Part shown: positions 1 through 7,630 of the stretch, in pieces | How the letters are laid out: every line of letters begins with the position of its first letter | Position numbering within the stretch: position 1 is the stretch's first letter | Assembly (NCBI RefSeq): GCF_901482605.1 | Contig: NZ_LR590481.1 | Span: forward strand, 1,984,001-2,048,000 | Reading direction: 5' to 3' | DNA length: 64,000 bases | Source: Hathewaya histolytica | Lineage (GTDB): Bacteria; Bacillota; Clostridia; Clostridiales; Clostridiaceae | Translations under genes and position numbers: made by a program | The notes under the pieces: model-generated | Told to the model about the DNA's origin: nothing | What the model saw: only the letters and a program-made list of their open reading frames with translations | The model's database searches: none

Positions 1-25
1 ATCACTTTTGGTACTTATAACTAAA

Positions 26-60
26 AAAGAAAACATCTAAATTCAAAAGATGTTTTCTTT
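26..60 (-). terminator. Bidirectional hairpin terminator downstream of rplY
   Basis: Two 13-base arms (26-38 and 48-60) are perfect complements around a 9-base loop. On the minus strand the hairpin runs into a T tract, as expected for rplY, whose stop codon is about 57 bases upstream. It could also end a plus-strand unit entering from the left of the window. Confidence 0.75.
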
Positions 61-116
61 AATAATAAATTACCATATTAATATATCTAGTCCATATATT
101 CCTGCATTAGCTTAAA

Positions 117-707
117 TTATTCTGTTGCTATTTCTTCTTCTTCCTCTTTTTCATCAAGTGCAAAACTATTATGAGTAACTGTTGCTATTACAGAGTTTAA
201 AGGTTCTATAAAAGTTAAATCTTCACCTAATTCTAAATCACTTATTCTAAATATATCTCCAGTATCAAAATTAGATAAGTCAACTTCTATACTTTGAGGT
301 ACTACATCTGCTTTGCATTCTACCTTTAATGAATCTTTTTCTTTTTGGAGGATCCCTCCTTTGCTACTTACACGACCTTCTCCTATAAATTGTAGTGGGA
401 CTTCTGTTATAATCTTTTGGTCTAAAGATATGTTTTCAAAGTCCACATGTAAAATTCTATTATTTAGTGGTTCTCTTTGAACCTCTTTAATCAAAACCTT
501 TTTATTTTCCCCTTCTACTATTACATCAATTATACTATGTTCTCCATGTTTTCTTATGCTATTATTAAGCTCCAATTCGCCAACCTCAAACATATAATTA
601 TTAAATTCTTTTCCATATAATACTCCTGGAATCCTACCATTCTTTCTTTCCTTTTTAGCATATTTACTACATCTTTTCTCTCTTTTATTTATAATTAAAT
701 TTTCCAT
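117..707 (-). CDS. rplY: 50S ribosomal protein L25 / general stress protein Ctc
   Basis: This protein binds 5S rRNA in the large ribosomal subunit; the longer bacterial form is called Ctc or TL5. The N-terminal L25 beta-barrel (about residues 1-90, with an early GRIPGVLYG segment) is followed by the TL5/Ctc C-terminal domain (about 95-180) and a very acidic Glu-rich tail, which is typical of this form at about 190-200 residues. An in-frame TTG lies 15 bases upstream, but the GGAGGA ribosome binding site is placed for the ATG at 707, giving 196 residues. It is monocistronic, transcribed away from the decarboxylase gene, and followed by a terminator. Identification is by motif and length and is secure. 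Confidence 0.93.
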   Translation of the reverse strand: MENLIINKREKRCSKYAKKERKNGRIPGVLYGKEFNNYMFEVGELELNNSIRKHGEHSIIDVIVEGENKKVLIKEVQREPLNNRILHVDFENISLDQKIITEVPLQFIGEGRVSSKGGILQKEKDSLKVECKADVVPQSIEVDLSNFDTGDIFRISDLELGEDLTFIEPLNSVIATVTHNSFALDEKEEEEEIATE

Positions 708-722
708 AGTAATTCCTCCCAA

Positions 723-1098
723 AAGAATTATTTTATTTAAATTCTTAACAAAAGAGAGTAAGTTTATTCACTTTTACAATAAATCATTTAATTACTTTTA
801 TTTTTTATAATAATAGAAAGAATAGTTGTAATTTTTATTCAATTTCAACTTAATGCATTATTTAAAGTATTTTAGAGTAAATCAAAGTTATATAAATTTA
901 ATTTACTTCATTTGATATTTATGATAATATATTAAAGCATATTTATAGATTTTATATTATACATATGCAATATAATAATAGTTTTTGTTATATATTCCTA
1001 AAATATGTATTTACTTTGTAGTTGATTTTAAATAATTGATAATTTATAATAGTTATTGGTTAATCTTAGGGATAGAGTAAAAATATTTAAAAAGGTGG
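723..1098. other. Divergent intergenic region between rplY and the decarboxylase gene
   Basis: About 390 bases of very AT-rich DNA between two divergent genes. It holds a good plus-strand promoter (1022-1050, listed separately). I see no RNA gene, no riboswitch and no supported small reading frame. Confidence 0.6.
1022..1050 (+). promoter_or_regulatory. Probable sigma-A promoter of the decarboxylase gene
   Basis: A TTGATT -35 element (1022-1027) is separated by exactly 17 bases from a consensus TATAAT -10 element (1045-1050). The predicted transcript would start near 1057 and have a leader of about 50 bases. Confidence 0.6.
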
Positions 1099-1107
1099 GT
1101 GTTGTTA

Positions 1108-2571
1108 GTGTACAAGCTAAATCAAATGGAAACTCCATTATTTGATGCTTTAATGGAGTATGTTAATAGGGAAACTCTTCCTTTTCATGTTCCTGGTCAT
1201 AAAAAAGGTATAGGAATAGACGAAGAGTTTAAAAATTTTATAGGACCAAACCCTTTTAAGATTGATGTAACTGTTTTTAAGTTAGTTGATAGTTTACATC
1301 ATCCAACAGGACCAATAAAAAAAGCTCAAGAATTAGCTGCAGATGCTTATGGTTCAGATGCATGTTTCTTCTCAATACATGGTACATCTGGTGCTATACA
1401 AGCAATGATAATGTCTGTAGTAGGAGACGGGGATAAAATAATTATACCAAGAAATGTACATAAATCGGTTACGGCTGGTATTATATTAAGTGGAGCAATC
1501 CCAGTCTATATGCAACCAGAACTTGATAAGAGATTAGGTATAGCTCATGGTGTTACACCTGAAACTGTTAAAGTAGCTTTAGATGCTAATCCAGATGCAA
1601 AAGCAGTTTTAATTATAAATCCAACCTATTACGGTGTAGCAACTGATATAAAAGAGATAGCAGAAATTGTTCATAACTATGATATACCACTTATAGTAGA
1701 TGAAGCTCACGGACCTCACTTAAAATTTAATGATAAATTACCTGTAAGTGCTATTGAAGCTGGAGCAGATATCTGTGCTCAATCAACTCATAAAATAATA
1801 GGTGCAATGACTCAAGGTTCTCTTCTACAAGTTAGATCAGAAAGAGTTTCTGTTGCTCGAGTAAAACAAATGTTAAGTTTACTTCAAACAACATCACCTT
1901 CATATATACTTATGGCATCTTTAGATTGTGCTAGAAGACAAATAGTTGTTAATGGAAAAGAATTGTTAGACAAAACTATAGAACTTGCTAGTTATGTTAG
2001 AAGTGAAATTAATAAAATTCCTGGATTCTATTGTTTTGGTGAAGAAGTTTTAGGAAAACCTGGTGCATATGCTTTTGACCCAACTAAAATAACTATTACA
2101 TGTAGAGATCTTGGAATTACTGGATATGAATTAGATATGATTTTATCTGAAAAGTATCATATTCAAATGGAATTATCCGATTTTTACAGTGTTTTAGCTG
2201 TTGGTTCTTTCGGTGATACTAAAGAAGGAATGGATAAATTATTAACTTCTTTAAAAGAAATTAGTAACGAATACTACGGAAAAGGAAAAGCAATTGCTGA
2301 TTTCTTAGATATCCCTGCAATTCCAGAACAAATTAAAAAACCTCGTGAGGCATTTAACAGTACTACAGAATCAATAAGCATAATGGAGAGTATTGGTAGA
2401 ATTAGTGCTGAATTCTTAATGGCTTACCCTCCAGGAATCCCAGTATTATGTCCTGGTGAAATTATAACTAAAGATGTAGTAGAATATGTTTTAGAACTTA
2501 AAAAAGTTGGTTTATATGTTCAAGGAACAGAAGACCCAACTGTTGAAAATATAAAAGTTGTTATAGAATAA
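1108..2571 (+). CDS. Orn/Lys/Arg decarboxylase family protein (arginine decarboxylase SpeA-like)
   Basis: This is a PLP-dependent fold-type I amino acid decarboxylase of the group that includes Bacillus SpeA and YaaO, the form without the N-terminal wing domain. At 487 residues it matches SpeA length. Visible features are the DEAHGPH segment (about 200-206) that contacts the cofactor, the STHK motif carrying the Schiff-base lysine (about 230), and the C-terminal domain ending in the AYPPGIPVLCPGE segment. Several starts are possible: GTG at 1099 overlaps the AAGGTGG ribosome binding site, so GTG at 1108 (9 bases downstream) is preferred and ATG at 1126 is an alternative. No speE or speB neighbour is present, so the substrate (Arg, Lys or Orn) cannot be read from context. 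The gene stands alone between a promoter and a strong terminator. Confidence 0.88.
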   Translation: MYKLNQMETPLFDALMEYVNRETLPFHVPGHKKGIGIDEEFKNFIGPNPFKIDVTVFKLVDSLHHPTGPIKKAQELAADAYGSDACFFSIHGTSGAIQAMIMSVVGDGDKIIIPRNVHKSVTAGIILSGAIPVYMQPELDKRLGIAHGVTPETVKVALDANPDAKAVLIINPTYYGVATDIKEIAEIVHNYDIPLIVDEAHGPHLKFNDKLPVSAIEAGADICAQSTHKIIGAMTQGSLLQVRSERVSVARVKQMLSLLQTTSPSYILMASLDCARRQIVVNGKELLDKTIELASYVRSEINKIPGFYCFGEEVLGKPGAYAFDPTKITITCRDLGITGYELDMILSEKYHIQMELSDFYSVLAVGSFGDTKEGMDKLLTSLKEISNEYYGKGKAIADFLDIPAIPEQIKKPREAFNSTTESISIMESIGRISAEFLMAYPPGIPVLCPGEIITKDVVEYVLELKKVGLYVQGTEDPTVENIKVVIE

Positions 2572-2572
2572 T

Positions 2573-2598
2573 AAAAAATCCCCTTATGGGGATTTTTT
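2573..2598 (+). terminator. Bidirectional terminator between convergent genes
   Basis: An 11-base arm of six A, one T and four C (2573-2583) pairs with 2588-2598 around the tetraloop TTAT. It lies between the convergent stop codons at 2571 and 2605 and can serve both strands. Confidence 0.9.
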
Positions 2599-2604
2599 AT
2601 TATT

Positions 2605-3444
2605 CTATCTTATAATTTTAGTTCTTATTCCTATATTATCTTTTTCTACATTTTTAAGATGTCTTTCATACTGAGATTTATTCATATAGAGAACAGGTTC
2701 GTAGGTATTAAGTATTTTAATAAAGTACAACATAGTATACTCAAGTTTATTTAGAAGATTCATATTATCACTTCTCAATTTAACTTTAAATTTTTTCTTA
2801 TACTTTTTTAATTTATCATATAGATCATTGTATAGATGTTTTCCCGTAAGTAGATGTCTTATTTTCATAAAGTTTTTAACCAGAACTTCCATATATTCAT
2901 CATAAATAGAATTTACAAACTTATCATTTATACCTCCATCTCTAGCTGTAATCTCCTTAGACTTATCTAAAAGATTTTTCATCAGTTCATTATTTTCTTT
3001 TCTTAATTTATAAAATTCTTTTATGATATTTTCTAATTCTAAGCCTTCTCCTTCCTTAAAAATACCTTCTTTATATAATATAAGGAAAGCTTGCTTTATA
3101 TCTTGTAGATCCTGTTCATCCTTCCTTAAATCACCTTCAACCTTTAATGCTCTATTTAAAGCTATCTTGCTTTCATCATCACATAACACTTCTGCAAAAT
3201 ATGAGAGGTTAACGAGATCTTTTACTATATCTTCATCTTCTACCTTTTTATTATCAGAATCTAAAAAAACACCCCCTGCTACTCCTCCAGAAATACCTGC
3301 CAAAAACTTTTTATAAAATATAACTTCTTTATATAATTTCCCTTTAACTTCTAGAGGTGCCGAAACTTTTATTTTCTCACCGAATTTTGCATATTTTTTA
3401 AATTCCTTATGTTGGTCCTTTGAAGCCAATTCATAAAACCCCAT
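2605..3444 (-). CDS. Hypothetical protein, charged and helical
   Basis: I do not recognise this 279-residue protein. It is rich in Lys, Glu and Asp, has no signal peptide or membrane segment, and looks mainly helical. A short Gly-rich stretch (GISGGVAGGVF, about residues 50-60) is the only hydrophobic patch that stands out. A strong AGGAGGT ribosome binding site lies just upstream of the ATG at 3444, and codon use resembles the neighbours, so it is very likely a real gene. It shares a terminator with the convergent decarboxylase gene. The arrangement of long charged helices would suit a structural or spore-associated protein, but that is speculation. Confidence 0.75.
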   Translation of the reverse strand: MGFYELASKDQHKEFKKYAKFGEKIKVSAPLEVKGKLYKEVIFYKKFLAGISGGVAGGVFLDSDNKKVEDEDIVKDLVNLSYFAEVLCDDESKIALNRALKVEGDLRKDEQDLQDIKQAFLILYKEGIFKEGEGLELENIIKEFYKLRKENNELMKNLLDKSKEITARDGGINDKFVNSIYDEYMEVLVKNFMKIRHLLTGKHLYNDLYDKLKKYKKKFKVKLRSDNMNLLNKLEYTMLYFIKILNTYEPVLYMNKSQYERHLKNVEKDNIGIRTKIIR

Positions 3445-3565
3445 TTTCTACCTCCTGTTAGTGTCTCTGTTTTATAGATTATTATACTAAAAATATTTAA
3501 ATAATGAAAGATTCATTGTTATTTATTTTTTTAATTTTCTAACTAATATTTAAGGCTATATAAAA

Positions 3566-3608
3566 TGCACTTAATCTCTAAGTTCAATTTTCTAATAGAT
3601 TAAGTGCA
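3566..3608 (-). terminator. Terminator of the FMN-dependent oxidase gene
   Basis: Arms 3566-3577 and 3597-3608 are perfect 12-base complements. On the minus strand the hairpin is followed by TTTTA and lies about 55 bases past the stop codon at 3662. Confidence 0.65.
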
Positions 3609-3661
3609 ATTTTAATTAAAATCATTTTTTAAACTTTAATGCCTATCTAAATATTTTTACA

Positions 3662-4684
3662 TTATTTAGATTTATATATTATACTATCATCTATATCACT
3701 TATAGATTTACAGCCTGTAAGAATCATAGCTGATTTTAATTCTCCTTTTATCTTATCTAAGTAAGATTTTACCCCCTCAATGCCACCTCCAAAAGAACTC
3801 CAAACAAATGGTCTTCCGATGAGTACCGCATCTGCACCTAGTGCTATAAATTTTAATACATCTACCCCAGTCCTAACTCCACCATCAGCAAAAATTTTCA
3901 CTTTTCCTTTTACTGCTTTTGCGATTTCAGGCAATACTTCTGCTACACCTGGTGTATGGTCTAAAACTCTTCCTCCATGATTAGATACAACTATGGCATC
4001 TGCCCCTGCCTTTACAGCTAACTTAGCCTCATCTGGAGTCATTATTCCTTTTATAATAAAGGGAAGCTTTGTACTATTTATAATTTCTTTTATTTCTTCT
4101 AAGTTTTTAGGCATAACTGGTTTACCATGTAATGCAAGTGTTATAAGTCCACAAGCATCTATATCCATCCCTACTGCAAAAACTCCTGCTTGTTCTGCCG
4201 TTTTTATCTTCTTTATAACACTACTATTTTCCCAAGGTTTTATAAATGCTATTCCTCTACCTTTTCTTTTCTTTAATTCTTCTAAATTAGTAACTAAGAA
4301 TGAGTCTACTGCAGTATCTCCTACCATTGGATATACCCCTGATTGAAGACATCCATCTATGACCCAGGATATGTAATCTTCCTCTTTAAATTTCCCTCCC
4401 ATATTTAATATCGTGCCGGATACAGGAGCTGCAAATACAGGTATACTCATATTCCTTCCAAAAAGTTTTAATTCCATATTAGGATCCTTAGCATCATGTA
4501 TTGTTCTCATATTCAATTTAACCTTAGCTAGACTTTCAACATTATTTTTAAATGATGAAGCTGTTCCAAGCCCCCCCATACCAGGTACCTCCCCTGAACA
4601 GGCTACACCGTTACATATTTTACAAACCTTACAACTTCCATTTAAATTTTCCCTAGCAGTATTTAATGTTTCTTTATAATCCAT
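3662..4684 (-). CDS. FMN-dependent alpha-hydroxy-acid oxidase / lactate-oxidase-like protein
   Basis: A TIM-barrel flavoenzyme of the FMN-dependent alpha-hydroxy-acid dehydrogenase family (lactate oxidase, glycolate oxidase). The signature SNHGGR (about residues 233-238) carries the catalytic His and the FMN/substrate-binding Arg. The FADGGVRTG and ADAVLIGRP segments that hold the FMN phosphate follow. At 340 residues it is slightly short for the family. Residues about 17-33 form a Cys-rich stretch (CKVCKICNGVACSG) not found in classical lactate oxidases; it could bind metal or an Fe-S cluster. The gene has a good GGAGGGG ribosome binding site and lies 47 bases below the DUF523 gene's stop. 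Physiological substrate unknown; type 2 isopentenyl-diphosphate isomerase is related in fold but less similar here. Confidence 0.82.
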   Translation of the reverse strand: MDYKETLNTARENLNGSCKVCKICNGVACSGEVPGMGGLGTASSFKNNVESLAKVKLNMRTIHDAKDPNMELKLFGRNMSIPVFAAPVSGTILNMGGKFKEEDYISWVIDGCLQSGVYPMVGDTAVDSFLVTNLEELKKRKGRGIAFIKPWENSSVIKKIKTAEQAGVFAVGMDIDACGLITLALHGKPVMPKNLEEIKEIINSTKLPFIIKGIMTPDEAKLAVKAGADAIVVSNHGGRVLDHTPGVAEVLPEIAKAVKGKVKIFADGGVRTGVDVLKFIALGADAVLIGRPFVWSSFGGGIEGVKSYLDKIKGELKSAMILTGCKSISDIDDSIIYKSK

Positions 4685-4731
4685 ATATAACCCCTCCTAA
4701 AATTGTTACCTATATATTAATTATATATTGT

Positions 4732-5211
4732 TTAACTTTTATGCATCTCGTACTCTTTAAAAAACTCCTCTAAATTCTCCTCAGTAAATACCTTAATTCC
4801 ATTTTGAGAAAGAAGTTCTGCCGTTACACCATTACCTCTAATCTTATCACCATTAAACTCTCCATTATATATTCTTCCATATCCACAAGAGGGACTTTTG
4901 CTCTTCAAAATTGCAAATTCACATTTATTTTCTTTTGCAATCTCTAAAGCTTTGTATGCTCCTTTTAAGAATTCTTCTGTAGAATCCTCTCCTTTTTTAG
5001 ATTTTATCCTTGCCTTTCCCTCTAGAACATCTTTTCCTGTACCATTAATAATTTCATTTGGTTCTCTTGGGGTAGGTTTTCCTCCAAGTTCTTCTGGACA
5101 AGCTAAAACAAAGTCATGATTTTTTAAAAATTCTCTTAGCTGTTCGCTAAGAGAATTTTTCCCATCATACCTGCAATTAACACCAAATAAGCAAGCACTA
5201 ACTAGTATCAT
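4732..5211 (-). CDS. DUF523 family protein (YbbK-like)
   Basis: A 159-residue protein of the widespread DUF523 family, whose biochemical role I do not know to be settled. Family signatures are all present: SACLFGVNCRYDG near the N-terminus, ACPEELGG with following TPR (about 37-50), and SKSPSCG with a conserved Cys (about 104-110). The conserved Cys residues suggest metal or cluster binding. It sits 31 bases downstream of mutS2 in the same direction and is probably co-transcribed with it. Confidence 0.85.
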   Translation of the reverse strand: MILVSACLFGVNCRYDGKNSLSEQLREFLKNHDFVLACPEELGGKPTPREPNEIINGTGKDVLEGKARIKSKKGEDSTEEFLKGAYKALEIAKENKCEFAILKSKSPSCGYGRIYNGEFNGDKIRGNGVTAELLSQNGIKVFTEENLEEFFKEYEMHKS

Positions 5212-5242
5212 TTAAATTTTACCTCTCATTCATTTTACCTCT

Positions 5243-7603
5243 CTATTTTAACACTGCTATGGTTACGCCTATACCACCTTCTCCATATTCTCCTAATCTA
5301 TATGATTTAACATGATTATGGGTTTTTAACATATTTTGAACAGATTTTCTTAATATACCTGTTCCCTTACCGTGTATTATAGAAACTTCTCCCAGTCCAC
5401 CTAAATATGCTTCATCTAGATATTTATCCACAGTAAACAAGGCTTCTTCTGAATCCATACCTCTTAAATCTACTGAACTTGATACAGATCTCATCCTAAG
5501 TTTTGCTTCTCTCTTAGCAGCCTTTTTATTCTCTTTTATATTAACATTACCCTCTATAGATTTTAGTTCCTCTAACTTTACACTTACTTTCATTATTCCT
5601 GCTTGAACTAGCACTTCGCCTTTATTATCTGGTTTTGTAAGTACAGTAACTTTTTGATTTAACCTAATTAATGTTACTTCATCACCTATGGTTACATCTT
5701 TTAAATTACCTTTTTCTCTTTCTTTTCCTCTAACAGTTTCAAGCTTATTTAATCTATCCTTTACTCTAGTTCTCTCATTTTCCAACCTATTTCTAGCATC
5801 TTTAAGATCAGTAGATGTTTCCAATCTTCTTACTTCTTTTAAAACATCTTCTACTTCTGCTTTTGCATCTTTTATAAGCCTTTTTGCCTCAACTTTGGCT
5901 TCTTGTATAGTTTTTTCTCTTACATTTTCAAGCTTAAATAATTTTTCCTCATATTTTTCCTTTAATCTTACAGATTCTTCCTTTAGTATTTCCCTCTCTC
6001 TTGCATATTTCTCAGCTAGAATATTTTTTTCTTGAAGACTTTGTATAAGGCTTTCAAACTCTATATTATTTTCAGAAATATTGTTTTTTGCTGAATGAAT
6101 AATATATTCTTGTAATCCTAAACGCTTAGATATCTCAAAAGCATTAGACTTCCCTGGCACCCCTATTAAAAGTTTATATGTAGGTCTTAAAGTCTCTACA
6201 TCAAATTCCACGGAAGCATTTTCTACATTAATAGTTTTAAGTGCATATGCCTTTATTTCACTATAGTGAGTTGTTGCTAATATCTTTGATTTTCTTTTTC
6301 TTAATTCCTCTAAAATACTTACTGCTAAAGCTGCCCCTTCTGTAGGGTCAGTACCTGCTCCAAGTTCATCAAACAAAACTAGAGATTTATGGTCAGCCTT
6401 ATCAATTATCTTAACTATGTTAGTCATATGAGAAGAAAAAGTTGATAGATTTTGCTCTATGCTTTGTTCATCACCTATATCTGCAAAAATCTCTTCAAAA
6501 TACCCCACTATGGAATTTTCCCTTGCTGGAATAAGTATACCACTTAAAGCCATAATTTGTATAAGTCCTAAAGTTTTTAAGGTAACAGTTTTACCACCTG
6601 TATTAGGTCCTGTAATTATTAAGGATGTAAATTCTTTTCCTAGGTAAATACTGTTTGCAACTACTTTATCTCTTTCAATTAGAGGATGCCTCCCCTCTAT
6701 AATATCTATTATTCCATCTTCATTAACTACAGGCTTAATCCCATCTATACTACTAGAATATTTAGCCTTTCCAAATATAAAATCCAATTCAAAAATAATA
6801 CTAGCATTATTTTTAACTACCTTTATATTGTTATAAATCTCTCTTGATAACTCAGCCAATATCCTATCAATTTCCGCTTTTTCTTTTAATTTTAACTCTC
6901 TTATTTCATTATTTAAATTTACAAGTCCCATTGGTTCAATAAATAAAGTTGCCCCTGAAGAACTTTGATCGTGAACTATCCCTGGCACCTGACCTTTATT
7001 TTCTGATTTTACTGGTATTACATACCTATCTCCTCTTATAGTATATAGAGATTCTTGAAGATAGTTTGAGTATTGTCTAACCATTGAATTAACTCTATCT
7101 TTAATAGAATTATTTTTTTCTTTTAATGATTTTCTAATACTAAATAATTTTTCACTGGCTCTATCACTAATTTCTTCTTCGCTTATTATAGCGTTAAATA
7201 TTTTATCTTCTATCCTTTTTAAAGGAACAATGCCACTACATATATCTTCTAAAATCTTATAACCTTCTTCCTCTTCTTTATGAGAAATATACTCTATAAA
7301 ATTCCTAGAACTTTTTAACATTTGAGCAACTTTAAGAATAGAATCAGCCATTAAACTTGCACCTTTTTCTACCCTAATCAAGTCTTCTCTAATATCATAT
7401 ATGCCTTCGAAAGGTGGATTACCCTTTTTTATTATAAGTTGAAGTGCCTCTTCTGTTTCTTTTAAATGTTCTTTTACTTCATATATATTATTATATGGTT
7501 CTAATTTCTCTAATAAGTCTTTTCCCGCACCAGTGTGAATATATCTTTTTATTTCTTCTTTAATTTTATAAAATTCTAAAACCTTAAGTCCTTTTTTATT
7601 CAT
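5243..7603 (-). CDS. mutS2: Endonuclease MutS2 (Smr-domain MutS homologue)
   Basis: MutS2 lacks the mismatch-recognition domain of MutS and acts on recombination intermediates; in Bacillus the family is also linked to rescue of collided ribosomes. The 786-residue length is standard. The clamp/lever region (1-300) precedes the ATPase with Walker A GPNTGGKT (about 331-338), Walker B LVLFDELGAGTDP and the following TTHYSE segment. A long charged coiled coil (about 515-640) follows, then a KOW-like segment and the C-terminal Smr nuclease domain (about 710-786) with the VDLRGMD and HGKGTG motifs. The ribosome binding site is AAAGGTGG. It sits 27 bases below the U32 gene, and this order is conserved in clostridia. 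Confidence 0.96.
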   Translation of the reverse strand: MNKKGLKVLEFYKIKEEIKRYIHTGAGKDLLEKLEPYNNIYEVKEHLKETEEALQLIIKKGNPPFEGIYDIREDLIRVEKGASLMADSILKVAQMLKSSRNFIEYISHKEEEEGYKILEDICSGIVPLKRIEDKIFNAIISEEEISDRASEKLFSIRKSLKEKNNSIKDRVNSMVRQYSNYLQESLYTIRGDRYVIPVKSENKGQVPGIVHDQSSSGATLFIEPMGLVNLNNEIRELKLKEKAEIDRILAELSREIYNNIKVVKNNASIIFELDFIFGKAKYSSSIDGIKPVVNEDGIIDIIEGRHPLIERDKVVANSIYLGKEFTSLIITGPNTGGKTVTLKTLGLIQIMALSGILIPARENSIVGYFEEIFADIGDEQSIEQNLSTFSSHMTNIVKIIDKADHKSLVLFDELGAGTDPTEGAALAVSILEELRKRKSKILATTHYSEIKAYALKTINVENASVEFDVETLRPTYKLLIGVPGKSNAFEISKRLGLQEYIIHSAKNNISENNIEFESLIQSLQEKNILAEKYAREREILKEESVRLKEKYEEKLFKLENVREKTIQEAKVEAKRLIKDAKAEVEDVLKEVRRLETSTDLKDARNRLENERTRVKDRLNKLETVRGKEREKGNLKDVTIGDEVTLIRLNQKVTVLTKPDNKGEVLVQAGIMKVSVKLEELKSIEGNVNIKENKKAAKREAKLRMRSVSSSVDLRGMDSEEALFTVDKYLDEAYLGGLGEVSIIHGKGTGILRKSVQNMLKTHNHVKSYRLGEYGEGGIGVTIAVLK

Positions 7604-7630
7604 ACTAAAACCACCTTTATAAATTTTTAT

